NCBI GenBank assembly: GCA_002344055.1
Contig: DDTH01000006.1
Span: 62,001-126,000, forward strand
Origin: Sphingomonadales bacterium UBA2369
GTDB lineage: Bacteria; Pseudomonadota; Alphaproteobacteria; Sphingomonadales; Sphingomonadaceae
Length of the DNA stretch: 64,000 nt
Reading direction: 5' to 3'
Within the stretch, counting starts at the first letter, position 1, and each line of letters opens with the position of its first letter. The position numbers were made by a program, and so were the translations under genes. Below, in pieces: positions 52,931 through 63,100 of this stretch. The notes under the pieces are model-generated. The model was not told the DNA's origin and made no database searches. It was given only the letters and a program-made list of their open reading frames with translations.

Positions 52931-53773
52931 ATGAACGACTGCTATCTCATTCTGGGTGTTTCGCGGCACGCCTCCCCCGGCGAGATCCGGGCCGCGTTCC
53001 TCGCGCGGATGAAAATCTGCCACCCCGATGCCGGGCGCGATGCGTTGAGCGGCGAAGCGGCGGAGATCAGCCAGGCCTATTGGCAATTGCGCGACGCGCA
53101 CCGGCGGGCGGAGCATGACCGGATCCTGTTCGGACCGCCCGTTCCGGCCCGGCCGCGCAAGCCGCGCGGCAAGGTTTCACTGACCAAACGGCCGGTCAGG
53201 CAGGGCCGCACAAGCCGCCCGTCCGCTCCCATCGGCGCGAAATCGGCGCGGCGGCGGCCGAAGGGCAGGCGGCTCGACCCGCTGCGGACGGCGGCGGGCG
53301 TTGCGGCCTGCTCGCTCGCCATTGTCGGCTTTGCGCTGGCCGGCACGCATTTCGGCGCACGCGCCACGCCCGAGGCCCGCGCCGCCGCCCCGGTAATCGT
53401 TGCGGCCAAAGCCGCTGCAACGCCGCTGAACCGGCGGCAGATCGACGCCAGTCAGGCGGAGTCGGCGGCTGACGAGTTTCGCATCGTCGTTGCCCGTTCC
53501 GGACTCGCGGGCGCGCATCAATATGCCCGGCAATGCCTGATGGAACTGACCGCGCGCCCGACCATGACGATGCTGGATTATTGCATGGCGTTCGACGATC
53601 AGGCCTCCGCCTGGGAGGCGAAACCGGCGAGGCGGGCGCGCGAGACCCGGCGCTATTTCGCCGCCGACCAGCGGTTCGGCCGCTATGCGAGCGCCGCCCG
53701 CCAAATGTCGCCGGGGCCGGTGCGCGAATCGATGATGGCCGACGTCAGCTTCTTCGCCGAAGCGCGCGACTGA
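52931..53773 (+). CDS. Membrane-anchored J-domain protein
   Basis: 280 residues. N-terminal J-domain of ~60 residues (YLILGVSRHASPGEIRAAFL) with the essential HPD in KICHPDAG at 35-37, so it can probably stimulate an Hsp70 ATPase. A strongly basic linker (~75-115) precedes one membrane helix (AAGVAACSLAIVGFALAGTH). A C-terminal ~140-residue domain with cysteines in CLMEL and DYCMAF follows; by the positive-inside rule it would be periplasmic. No known family for that domain. Followed by a two-way terminator. Confidence 0.82.
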   Translation: MNDCYLILGVSRHASPGEIRAAFLARMKICHPDAGRDALSGEAAEISQAYWQLRDAHRRAEHDRILFGPPVPARPRKPRGKVSLTKRPVRQGRTSRPSAPIGAKSARRRPKGRRLDPLRTAAGVAACSLAIVGFALAGTHFGARATPEARAAAPVIVAAKAAATPLNRRQIDASQAESAADEFRIVVARSGLAGAHQYARQCLMELTARPTMTMLDYCMAFDDQASAWEAKPARRARETRRYFAADQRFGRYASAARQMSPGPVRESMMADVSFFAEARD

Positions 53774-53813
53774 CCGCCCGGCTGCGCCACCGGCGCAGAT
53801 CACAAACGCAAAA

Positions 53814-53840
53814 AAAGAGGCGGCTTGAAGCCGCCTCTTT
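53814..53840. terminator. Bidirectional Rho-independent terminator
   Basis: AAAGAGGCGGC (53814-53824) pairs perfectly with GCCGCCTCTTT (53830-53840) around a five-base loop. A-rich DNA precedes it and T-rich ends flank the stem, so it can work for the J-domain gene on the plus strand and for the small membrane protein gene on the minus strand. Confidence 0.88.
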
Positions 53841-53864
53841 CAAAACTCGTCTGGCGACCGGTCC

Positions 53865-54098
53865 TTACGGGCTGGTGCGGCCATCGTCGCTGTTGTTGAC
53901 CGCGAAGTAGATGCCGAGGCCCACCGCGAGAACAACGAAAAACGCAATGATGTAGGTCGACGTGCCCGACTCGACCTGGTCATTCGACTCTTCGAGAACG
54001 GGAGCGCTGCGGCTGACCGGAGCGGTCTGCGCCATGACCGGAGCACTGGCCATCGACAGGCCAACGGCTGCCACCAACGCCATCTTCTTGATACCCAT
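53865..54098 (-). CDS. Small membrane protein with signal-type N-terminus
   Basis: 77 residues from ATG 54098, preceded by GGGGAG seven bases upstream. Residues 1-23 form a signal peptide (MGIKKMALVAAVGLSMASAP, cut after VMAQ). A serine-rich stretch with acidic residues, then one membrane helix (TYIIAFFVVLAVGLGIYFAV) and a short NNSDDGRTSP tail. Similar tiny proteins are common in sphingomonads but have no assigned role. Its own terminator lies 25 bases past the stop; it is divergent from the M48 protease gene. Confidence 0.8.
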   Translation of the reverse strand: MGIKKMALVAAVGLSMASAPVMAQTAPVSRSAPVLEESNDQVESGTSTYIIAFFVVLAVGLGIYFAVNNSDDGRTSP

Positions 54099-54261
54099 TA
54101 AAGGACTCCCCTTTAAGCGACCTACTGTACGGCCTCTAATTGAAGACCGCTGTTGCACAAGCGCTCTGCCCCGGCACCATGCCGAAGTCAACCCGCCAAA
54201 CGCCTCGCAAAACCGAATCTCTCCATTGAAATCGGCCAAATCGACGTGCGACACGACGAAG

Positions 54262-55263
54262 ATGCGGGCCGGTCTGCGAATGAAACTGACGCTCTGTGCT
54301 TTGGCATTGTCCATCGGGCAGACTGCCGCGGCACCCGCCGGCGCGAACCCGCTGGAGGCGTTGCGGACGCTCGATACGCGCCTCATTGCGGTGGGAACGC
54401 GGCTCGCGACCGCCAACGTCTCTCTGTGCGATCAGCGCCAGCACCAGCCCGGCATGAGCATCCACGACCTCTCGCAATATGAGCGCGGCGAACGTCCGGC
54501 GGTGGCGGCGGCCTTCGGTCTTGCAGACGGTCCGGGCGTATTGGCGCTCGCTCCGTCCGGAAGTGCGGAACGCGCCGGACTGTTGCCCGATGACAACATA
54601 ATTGCCGCCGATGGGACAGCTTTGCCCCGTGCGCCGGCCGATTCGGACGCGGGTTACGCACCCATGGAGCGAATCGTGACGGCGCTCGAGGCGGCCTTCG
54701 CGGACGGCGTCGCCACCCTCGACATCAGGCGCCGCGGCCAGCCCATGACGATCCGCGTCGCCGCCGAGCCGGGCTGCGCCAGCCGTTTCGCGCTTTCGCC
54801 GTCCGAGCGGCTGATTGCCCGCGCCGACGGGCGCTACGTTTTGCTCAGCGCGGGCATGATCGCGTTCATGCGCGACGATGACGAACTGGCGGCGAGCGTC
54901 GCCCACGAACTGGCGCACAACATCTTGCGCCACCGCGCCCGGCTGAACGAAGCGGGCGTCGATCGCGGCTTTCTGGGCCGGCTCGGGCGCAGCGGGCGGC
55001 TGTTCCGGCAGACCGAATTGGAGGCGGACCGGCTGGCCGTCCACCTGATGGCGCGGGCCGGATATGATCCCGAAGCCGCCGTCCGGCTGGCGATCCGCCA
55101 GAGCCGCGGCGACGCGCGATTGTTCGCCGGCACCCACCCCGATTGGCCCGCCCGGCTCGCGGCGATGCGCGAGGAGATTGCCGCGATCCTGGCGGCGCGG
55201 GCGCGCGGCGAAACGGCGGAAGCGCCACTGCCGCGCGGGTCCCTCACCGGCACGCGCGACTGA
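54262..55263 (+). CDS. Exported PDZ-M48 metalloprotease
   Basis: 333 residues from ATG 54262 (ATG 54280 also possible). Signal peptide MKLTLCALALSIGQTAAAP in the first 25-30 residues. A PDZ-like domain at ~84-165 (GVLALAPSGSAERAGLLPDD). The zinc site HELAH is at 215-219, and the third ligand is likely the Glu in TELEADRLAVHLM. Gene order PDZ before peptidase is a variation on the usual YcaL/BepA-type M48 exopeptidases. Likely periplasmic quality control. The 163 bases upstream hold both divergent promoters. Confidence 0.88.
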   Translation: MRAGLRMKLTLCALALSIGQTAAAPAGANPLEALRTLDTRLIAVGTRLATANVSLCDQRQHQPGMSIHDLSQYERGERPAVAAAFGLADGPGVLALAPSGSAERAGLLPDDNIIAADGTALPRAPADSDAGYAPMERIVTALEAAFADGVATLDIRRRGQPMTIRVAAEPGCASRFALSPSERLIARADGRYVLLSAGMIAFMRDDDELAASVAHELAHNILRHRARLNEAGVDRGFLGRLGRSGRLFRQTELEADRLAVHLMARAGYDPEAAVRLAIRQSRGDARLFAGTHPDWPARLAAMREEIAAILAARARGETAEAPLPRGSLTGTRD

Positions 55264-55348
55264 CAAGCCCCGCCCGCTTCATTGCGCCAATCTGGCACGG
55301 CCGCGCCGGAGCGCTTGATTCGGCAGGCGTGACAGGGCTGCTGGCGGC

Positions 55349-55765
55349 ATGGTTGCGCACCCCGCCAGACGATTCCGCACCGCGCTCGCGGCGGCAATGG
55401 CCCTGTTTGCAATGGGCTGTTCCGAACTGAAGACCAGCATGGCCGAGGCGGGCGGCGGCGAGAGCCTGTGCGCTCCGGTTCCCGCGCCCCGCAACGACCA
55501 GGCGGCCAACGCCTATCAGCAGGCGGTGCAACGCGACGAATGCATCCACCGCTGGAGCTATCGCTTCGCCAAAGTGCCGGACAGCGCCGAATCGGTGGTC
55601 GGAGCCGTGATCGGCGCCTGCCGCGCGCAGATCGACCGGTCCGCCACGATGCTGGGCGAAGGCGACGACGCGGCCGAGCGTTTCTATCTGGCCGAGATGG
55701 AAAAAGCCGCGAAGGAGCGCGCCCTCTACCGGGTGATCCAGGCCCGCGCGGGCAATTGCTCCTAG
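55349..55765 (+). CDS. Putative lipoprotein of unknown function
   Basis: 138 residues. The N-terminus (FRTALAAAMALFAMGCSE) is a probable lipoprotein signal with Cys24; the -2 residue Met makes the lipobox imperfect. The mature part is mostly helical and contains four further cysteines (SLCAP, DECIHR, GACRAQ and the C-terminal NCS), which could form two disulfides in the periplasm. No family recognised. It stands alone between the protease and an oxidase gene. Confidence 0.65.
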   Translation: MVAHPARRFRTALAAAMALFAMGCSELKTSMAEAGGGESLCAPVPAPRNDQAANAYQQAVQRDECIHRWSYRFAKVPDSAESVVGAVIGACRAQIDRSATMLGEGDDAAERFYLAEMEKAAKERALYRVIQARAGNCS

Positions 55766-55805
55766 ATTTGCCGGAGGGCGGGTCCCGCCTTATGCCGTCG
55801 GCGAA

Positions 55806-57233
55806 ATGAATGCGCCGCCCCCAGACCTGCTGAACGCGCTCGCCGATTTGCTCGGCCCCAAAGGCTTTACCCGCGACCCGGTCGACATGGCGCCCTGGCT
55901 GGAGGATTGGCGCGGGCGCTGGCGCGGTGCCGCAGCCGCCATGGTCTCGCCGGCAACGCGCGAAGAGGTGGCTGAAACCGTCCGTCTGTGCGCCGCCGCG
56001 CGCGCGCCGCTCGTGCCGCAAGGCGGCAACACCTCCATGGTCGGCGGCGCGACGCCGGACGCGAGCGGTGACGCGATCATCCTGAGCCTGCGCCGCATGC
56101 GGACGATCCGCGACCTCGACCGCGAAGCCAGCCTTGCGGTGTGCGAGGCGGGCGTGATCCTGTCCGATCTGCACGACGCCGCGGCGGCCTCCGGCCGGCG
56201 CTTTCCCCTGTCGCTCGCGGCCAAGGGATCGGCGACGATCGGCGGCCTTGTTTCCACCAATGCGGGCGGCACGCAGGTGCTGCGCTGGGGAACGATGCGC
56301 GGGCTGGTGCAGGGGATCGAGGCGGTGCTGCCCGACGGCAGCCTGTATGATGGCCTCACCCCGCTGAAGAAGGACAATCGCGGCTACGATCTCGCGCAAT
56401 TGCTGATCGGCGCCGAAGGAACGCTCGGCGTGGTCACGGCCGCCAGCCTTCGGCTCGCTCCGGCGATCGGCAGCCGGGTGGTGGCCTGGGTCGGGCTCGG
56501 CTCGGCCGGGGACGCATTGCGCCTGCTGCGCCATCTGCAGGCCGCGGTCGGCGACGGCGTCGAGAGCTTCGAACTGATCCCCGCAAGCGCGCTGGAGCTG
56601 GTGCTGACCCACATCGCAGGCACCCGGGCGCCGCTGACGACGGCTCTGCCCTGGCATGTGCTGGTGGAGATTGTCGCGCCGGTCGCCGCGCCCAGCCCGG
56701 ACAAATATGTCCATGCCGCGCTTCATTCGGCGCTGGAAATCGGCATCGCCCAGGATGCGGCCATCGCGGCGAGTGAGGCGCAGGCCGAGGATTTCTGGCG
56801 GTTGCGGGAATCGATTTCCGAGGCGGAGAAGAAAGACGGTCCGGCCGCGAAGCACGACATTTCCGTGGCCGTGCCGGATATGCCGGCCTTCATGGAAGAG
56901 GCGGCGGCGAAGGTCGAGGCGCACTATCCCGGCACACGGGTCAACGCTTTCGGCCATCTCGGCGACGGCAATGTCCATTTCAATGTCCGCGCGCCCATTG
57001 GCGCGACAGCGGCCTGGGTCGAGGCGGAAGGCGCGGCGGTTTCGGCCTTGGTGCACGATCTCGTTACCGCAGCAGGCGGTTCCATCTCGGCCGAGCATGG
57101 CATCGGCCAGATGAAGCGCGACGAACTGGCCCGGCTGGGCGGCGCGGCACGGATCGGCGCGCTGCAGGCGGTCAAACGGGCGATGGACCCGCACAACATC
57201 ATGAACCCCGGCAAGCTCGTGCCGGGCATATGA
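55806..57233 (+). CDS. FAD-dependent 2-hydroxyacid dehydrogenase (GlcD/D2HGDH family)
   Basis: 475 residues. PCMH-type FAD-binding domain: VPQGGNTSMVGGATPD, then LSLAAKGSATIGGLVSTNAG and IGAEGTLGVVTAASLRL. FAD-linked oxidase C-terminal domain: AFGHLGDGNVHFNV with the metal-ligand histidines, SAEHGIGQMKRDEL, and the terminal MDPHNIMNPGK. Candidate substrates are D-lactate, D-2-hydroxyglutarate or glycolate. Its stop overlaps galE by ATGA. Confidence 0.93.
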   Translation: MNAPPPDLLNALADLLGPKGFTRDPVDMAPWLEDWRGRWRGAAAAMVSPATREEVAETVRLCAAARAPLVPQGGNTSMVGGATPDASGDAIILSLRRMRTIRDLDREASLAVCEAGVILSDLHDAAAASGRRFPLSLAAKGSATIGGLVSTNAGGTQVLRWGTMRGLVQGIEAVLPDGSLYDGLTPLKKDNRGYDLAQLLIGAEGTLGVVTAASLRLAPAIGSRVVAWVGLGSAGDALRLLRHLQAAVGDGVESFELIPASALELVLTHIAGTRAPLTTALPWHVLVEIVAPVAAPSPDKYVHAALHSALEIGIAQDAAIAASEAQAEDFWRLRESISEAEKKDGPAAKHDISVAVPDMPAFMEEAAAKVEAHYPGTRVNAFGHLGDGNVHFNVRAPIGATAAWVEAEGAAVSALVHDLVTAAGGSISAEHGIGQMKRDELARLGGAARIGALQAVKRAMDPHNIMNPGKLVPGI

Positions 57234-58246
57234 ATGAGGCTTTCCCACCCGTGACCGAAAAATTCCCCGTGCTCGTGACCGGCGGCGCCGGCTATATCGG
57301 CAGCCACGCCGTGCTCGCCTTGCTCGACCAGGGCTGGCCGGTGGCCGTGCTCGACAATCTGGTGACCGGCTTCGACTGGGCCGTGCCGGAGGCGGCGACC
57401 CTGGTGGTGGGCGACATCGCCGATGCCGATTTGGTCGCCCGCACCCTTGCAGAGCACAAGATCGGCGCGATCATGCATTTCGCGGGGTCGGTCGTGGTGC
57501 CGGAGTCGGTCGAGAACCCGCTCAAATATTATGACAATAATACGGTGCGCAGCCGCGCGCTGATCGCGGCGGCAGTGGCGGCGGGCGTGCCGCACTTCAT
57601 CTTCTCCTCGACTGCCGCGACCTACGGCATTCCGGAGGTCGTGCCGGTCGCGGAGGACATGCCGAAGCGCCCGATCAATCCCTATGGCTGGTCGAAGCTG
57701 ATGACCGAGCAGATGCTGGCCGACGCGACCGCCGCCCATCCGTTCAACGCCTGCATATTGCGCTATTTCAACGTCGCGGGCGCCGATCCGCAGGGCCGGG
57801 CGGGCCAGTCCACCGCCGGCGCCACCCACCTCATCAAGGTCGCGGCCGAAGCCGCGACCGGCAAGCGCGGTCACGTCGCGATATTCGGTAGTGATTTCGA
57901 CACGCCCGACGGCACCGGCGTGCGCGACTATATCCATGTCAGCGATCTGGCCGCCGCCCATGTCGCGGCGCTGGAGAAGCTGATCGCCGAGCCCGAGCGC
58001 AATCACGTGATGAATTGCGGCTACGGCAGGGGCTTCTCGGTGCTGGAAGTGCTCGATGCGGTCGACCGGATCACCAATGTGACGATCGAGCGGCGGCTGG
58101 AGCCGCGCCGCGCGGGCGATCCGCCCTCGCTTGTCGCCGACAACAGCCGCATCCTCGCCACCCTGCCCTGGCGGCCGCAGCGGGCGGAGTTGGACACGAT
58201 CGTCGCCGATGCGCTCGCCTGGGAGCGCAGATTGGCCGACCGTTAG
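57230..58246 (+). CDS. galE: UDP-glucose 4-epimerase
   Basis: 338 residues. GGAGYIGSHAVLAL, VVVGDIAD, IMHFAGSVVVPESVENPLKY, SSTAATYG and NPYGWSKLMTEQML with Tyr/Lys; then LRYFNVAGADP and a GTGVRDYIHV block, all classical GalE. Converts UDP-glucose and UDP-galactose, possibly also the GlcNAc/GalNAc pair. The ATG overlaps the preceding oxidase stop (ATGA), an odd pairing that suggests a shared transcript. Confidence 0.96.
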   Translation: MNEAFPPVTEKFPVLVTGGAGYIGSHAVLALLDQGWPVAVLDNLVTGFDWAVPEAATLVVGDIADADLVARTLAEHKIGAIMHFAGSVVVPESVENPLKYYDNNTVRSRALIAAAVAAGVPHFIFSSTAATYGIPEVVPVAEDMPKRPINPYGWSKLMTEQMLADATAAHPFNACILRYFNVAGADPQGRAGQSTAGATHLIKVAAEAATGKRGHVAIFGSDFDTPDGTGVRDYIHVSDLAAAHVAALEKLIAEPERNHVMNCGYGRGFSVLEVLDAVDRITNVTIERRLEPRRAGDPPSLVADNSRILATLPWRPQRAELDTIVADALAWERRLADR

Positions 58247-58305
58247 GTATCTTTCGTCGCGCGCTTGCTTGCGATGCGGGCCGAATTCTGGTTTCTCGGC
58301 ATCGG

Positions 58306-58326
58306 CCTAAATCTTCGGATTTCAGG
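58306..58326 (+). promoter_or_regulatory. UUCG-tetraloop hairpin between galE and tpsB
   Basis: AAATC (58309-58313) and GATTT (58318-58322) close a C(UUCG)G tetraloop; CCT/AGG outside can extend the stem across one bulged base. It may protect the galE 3' end, terminate weakly, or structure the tpsB leader. There is no T-run. Confidence 0.4.
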
Positions 58327-58355
58327 CACTGTCGCGGCTGAAGGGGAACGGGCCG

Positions 58356-60170
58356 TTGCCGAAGCAGACGATTTCTGTGGGCAAGGTCCGGCGGACCTTC
58401 CTACGCAATAAGCGCAATGCCGCGAGTGTCGCGGCTTTGGCCTGGCTATCCTTGACGGCGTTCGCCCAGCCCCCGGCACCGCCCGTGCCGACCAGGGACG
58501 AACTGCGCGGCACGACGCAGCCGCCCGCCCCGGACGAACGGCCGCGGCTGAGCGTCGAGGGCGAGATACCGGGCGCCGCCTGCGCGCTGGACCGGCCCGA
58601 ATTCGCCGAGATCCGCGTCACGCCAAGCGCGGTGATGTTCGAGGATCTGCGCGGCCTCACGGCGGACGAGCTGCGCGGCGCCTACGCACCCTATCTCGGT
58701 ACCGATCAGCCGATTTCCGTCATCTGCCGCATCCGCGACCGCGCCTCGGCGATGTTGCGCGAGGCCGGCTTCATCGCCGCGGTCGAGGTGCCGGAGCAGC
58801 GCATCGAGGGCGGTCAGATCCGGCTGCGCGTGCTGATGGCGAAGCTGGTGGCGCTGCGCGTGCGCGGCGATGCCGGCGCGAACGAGCGGCTGGTCGCTTC
58901 CTATCTGCGCAATCTCGAAGGGCAGGAGGTGTTCAACCGCAATCAGGCGGAGCGCTATCTGCTGCTGGCGGGCGACCTGCCGGGGATGAACGTGCGGCTG
59001 GCGCTGCGCCCCGCCGGAACGGTGCCGGGCGAAGTGGTCGGCGAGGTCACTGTGGTCCGCCTGCCGGGGCAGCTGGACGTCAATGTCCAGAATTTCGGCT
59101 CGCGCAATGTCGGCCGGGAGGGCGGGCTGGTCCGCGGCCAGCTGTTCGGCCTGACTGGCATGGGCGACCGTACCTCGGTGGCCTTCTATTCCACCCTGGA
59201 TTTCGAGGAGCAGCAGACGCTGCAGGTCAGCCACGATTTCCGGCTGGGCGACGAAGGCCTGACGATCGCGGCGCAGGCGACCTACAGCTGGGCGCGACCT
59301 GACACGGGCGATCCCCTGCTCGACATAAGGTCGAAGACGCTCTTCGCGTCGATCGGCGCCCGCTATCCGTTCATCCGCAGCCAGCGTTTCAGCCTGATCG
59401 GCGGCGCCGGCTTCGACTGGTCCGATCAGGACGTGACGTTCAACACTTTGGGCCTGAGCCAGGACCATCTGCGGACAATCTTCGCCACGCTCGATTTCGC
59501 CGCCGCCGCGCCGGTCAGTTCTGCCGAGCGCTCGGCCCGGCTGGGGCCGCGCTGGCGGCTCGATGGCGGCGTGGAAGTGCGCCAGGGCCTCGACATTTTC
59601 GGCGCGAGCCAGGCCTGCGGCGCAAATTTCGCCGCCTGCCTGCTGCCGGGTGTGACCCCCCCGTCGCGGTTCGAGGGCGAACCGACCGCCACCGTCCTGC
59701 GCGCGCGCATGGCGGGCGAGGCGCGGATCATTCCCGACATCAGCTTCTTCCTTGGCGCGCAGGCGCAATATGCCTTCGATCCGCTGCTGGCGTTCGAGGA
59801 ATTCTCGACCGGCAACTACACGGTCGGCCGCGGCTACGACCCGGCGACCCTGGTCGGCGATCGTGGCATCGGTTTCCAGGCGGAGCTGCGCTTCGGCCGG
59901 CTCGATCCGCAGGGTCCCAAGGATTTCGACATCCAGCCCTATCTGTTCTTCGACGCCGCCTGGGTCGGCAATGAAGACCGGCTGTTCATTTCCGGCGGGC
60001 GGCAAGACCTCCAGTCCATGGGCGGCGGCCTGCGCGCCGTCCTGGGCGACCGGTTGCAGCTCGACGCCGCCGTCGCCGTGCCGCTCGTCCGCGCCGGGCT
60101 GATGACCGAACGGCCCGACCCGCGTTTCCTGATATCGCTCACCACCCGGCTTTGGCCCTGGAGTCGCTGA
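58356..60170 (+). CDS. Two-partner secretion outer-membrane transporter (TpsB, ShlB/FhaC family)
   Basis: 604 residues starting at TTG 58356; AAGGGGAA lies seven bases upstream and decides for this start (GTG 58377 is the alternative). Signal peptide ends near LTAFAQ. A proline-rich plug-linker, then two POTRA domains (~80-225; VICRIRDRASAMLREAGFIA and RIEGGQIRLRVLM), then a 16-strand barrel with the conserved L6-loop motif TVGRGYDP near 485 and C-terminal strand ending LWPWSR. It would secrete the exoprotein encoded directly downstream (TGATG overlap). Confidence 0.94.
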   Translation: MPKQTISVGKVRRTFLRNKRNAASVAALAWLSLTAFAQPPAPPVPTRDELRGTTQPPAPDERPRLSVEGEIPGAACALDRPEFAEIRVTPSAVMFEDLRGLTADELRGAYAPYLGTDQPISVICRIRDRASAMLREAGFIAAVEVPEQRIEGGQIRLRVLMAKLVALRVRGDAGANERLVASYLRNLEGQEVFNRNQAERYLLLAGDLPGMNVRLALRPAGTVPGEVVGEVTVVRLPGQLDVNVQNFGSRNVGREGGLVRGQLFGLTGMGDRTSVAFYSTLDFEEQQTLQVSHDFRLGDEGLTIAAQATYSWARPDTGDPLLDIRSKTLFASIGARYPFIRSQRFSLIGGAGFDWSDQDVTFNTLGLSQDHLRTIFATLDFAAAAPVSSAERSARLGPRWRLDGGVEVRQGLDIFGASQACGANFAACLLPGVTPPSRFEGEPTATVLRARMAGEARIIPDISFFLGAQAQYAFDPLLAFEEFSTGNYTVGRGYDPATLVGDRGIGFQAELRFGRLDPQGPKDFDIQPYLFFDAAWVGNEDRLFISGGRQDLQSMGGGLRAVLGDRLQLDAAVAVPLVRAGLMTERPDPRFLISLTTRLWPWSR

Positions 60171-63100
60171 TGACCCGCACCCGCCTCACCGCCGCCGCGC
60201 GCCGCACGCTCCTGCTCGGCACCGCGCTCGCCGCCCTCGCCGCCATGCCGGGCGCGGCCTATGGCCAGGCGTTCAACGGGACGCCGGTCACGCAGGGTGG
60301 CGGCGTCACCTACAATCGCGCCAATCCGGACGGGCCGGGGACCGAGCGGATCACGATCAACACGCCGCAGGCGGTGATCGCCTGGACCCTCCCCACGCCG
60401 CCGCCGGGGCCGTTCACCTTCCTGCCGGCCGGCAACACCGCGACCTTCCAGGGCGCCCCCGGCAACGGCAATTTCGCCGTGCTGAACCGGATCGTGAATG
60501 CCGGCACCAGCACCATCGTCATCGACGGCAACATCATCGGCCGGATCTCGGCCACCAACGCCACGCCCGGCGGCACGATCGCCTTCTTCACGCCGAACGG
60601 CCTGGTGATCGGCGGCAATGCGGTGATCGATGTCGGCAGCCTGGTGCTGACCACGCTCGACCCCGTCTTCAGCACGACCGGCCAGTTCATCAGCCCGGCC
60701 GGCACGATCGTCTTCCAGGGCAATCCGAACAATCCGGGCACCACCCTCACGACCGTGGCGGGGTCGCAGATCACCGCCAATCAGCCCGGCAGCTATGTGA
60801 TCTTCGCGGCGCCCGGCATCACCCATGGCGGCAGCGTCCGGGTGAACGGGTCGGCCGCCTATGTCGCCATGGGCGCGGGTACCGTCACGCATAATGCCGG
60901 CCTGTTCGACATCCAGGTCGCGCTCGGCACGACCCTCGCCACGCCGCTGGTCCACACCGGCTCGACCACCGGCCCGGCCAGCACCGGCGCGGCCGACCAG
61001 CATCAGATCGCGATGGTGGCGGTGTCGGAAATCAGCGCGTTTCAGGCGCTGATCGGCGGCCAGATCGGCTATGATGCGCCGCTGAGCGCCGCGATCGAGA
61101 ATGGCGCCATCGTCATTTCCACCCAGGCGCGCAATTCCGCGCCGGGCGACGCTGCGGCGGCGAGCCTGCTCATCAATGGCGGCAATTTCACGTCCGACGT
61201 CACCGCCATGTCCAGCCACGACGCGAGCGTCGCGGGCAATGTCACTTTCACCCAGGATCTGACCCTCGCCGGGCCGCGCAACGTGCGGATGACCGCGGGC
61301 GCGGGCGAGACGATCAATGTCGGCGGCAATCTGTCGCTGACCTCGGAAAGCGCGGTCGCCAACCATCCGGGCATCGACCGGACCGGCGGCGACGTGCGCA
61401 TGACCGCGACGGAGGGCGGGCTGATCCAGGTCACCGGCAATGCCGGCGTCCGCGCCGACGGCATCGGCCGCATGACCCGGGCCGGGGGTTCACGCATCGG
61501 CAACGGCACGGGCGGCAATGCCGAAGTGCTGGCGGACGGCGGCACGATCCGCGTGAACGGTGCGCTGACCGTGTCGGCCGACGGCCTGACCGAGACCACC
61601 CCGATCCTGCCGACCGACGGCGGCATCGGGCAAGGCGGCAATGCCCGCCTCTCGGCCGTGAATGCGGGTTCGGTCACCGTCGGCGGCGCGATGCGCACGT
61701 CCGCGAGCGGCATAGCGGCGACGACCAGCGGCGGCGATCCGGTCACGCCGGGCGGCACCGGCGGCGCGGCCACGGTCGAGGCGCAGACGGGCGGCCTCAT
61801 CACGATCAACGGCGCAGCCACGATCGCCGCGACCGGCACCGGCGGCAGCCTGATTAATGGCGGCGCGGTCGGCGGCATCGGCAGGGGCGGCAATGCGACG
61901 CTGTCCGCCTTTGGCGGGAATGTGGATCTGGTCGCGGGCCTGGTGATGGACACACAGGGGCTGGGCGGGCTTGGTCCCTCCGGCGGCGCCGGTTTCGGCG
62001 GCGACGTGAACATCTCCGCCGTGGCCAATGGCCGCATCCGGTCTCCCAACACCACGATCGTCAACGCCAGCGGCATCGGCCGGGAAGCCAATGGCACGGG
62101 CCAGAATGGCGGCGCCGGCACGGGCGGCAACATCATCGTCCGCGCGCTGGGCGGCCTGCTGGGTCCCGGCACGATCGAACTCGGCTTTTCGACATTCAGT
62201 GCGCTGGGTGTCGGCGGCGTCGGCGGACCCGGCGAAGGGCCGCCCAGCGTGGTCGCGCCCGGCAATGGCGGCGATGCGCAAGGCGGGGATATCGAGCTGT
62301 TCGCCGACGCCAATGGCGGCATCCTCACGGTGGCGGCGATGGGCGCCGACGCCCGCGGCATCGGCGGCGCCGGCGGCCCTGCCGCGTCAGCCGGACTCGC
62401 GAACGGCAATGGCGGCAACGCGACCGGCGGCACGGTGATCGCCGGAATCCGCAATCTCGAGGGCGGCGTACCGGGCGTGGACGGGCGGGCAACCTTCGGC
62501 CCGGCGCAACTGAATGCGAGCGCGACCGGCGGCAATGGCGGCGTCGGCGGGACCGGCACGGGCGGCTCCGCGACGTTGATCGCCCAGGGCGGCGCGGGCC
62601 TGATCGTGAACGGCAGCGTGACCGCATCGGCGATCGGCACCGGCGGAGACGGCGATGTCGGCGGCGCCGGCACGGGCGGCACGGCGGCGCTCGATGCCGA
62701 GGCCGGGACGATCACCCTGAATGGCGATGCGCGGCTGAACGCGACCGGCGCGGGCGGCAATATGGGCGCCACCGGCACCGTCGCCGGGGCGGGCCAGGGC
62801 GGCACGGCGCGGGCCAGGGTGGCCGGCGCGGGCACGCAGATCAACATCACCGGCGGGCTGCGCGCGGACGCGACCGGCCGGGGCGGTTTCTCCACCAGCG
62901 GTACGCCGCTCACCGGCCAGAATGCCGGAGCCGGCACCGGCGGCATCGCGCTGGTCCAGGCGACCGGCGGCGCGAGCCTCACCGCCGCCGGCACGGCCGC
63001 GGTGATCGCCGACGGCGTTGGCGGCATTGCCGGCAATGCGGGCGCGGGAACCGGCGGGACGGCGACGGTCTCCGCGGCGGGCGCGAACAGCGTCATCGCT

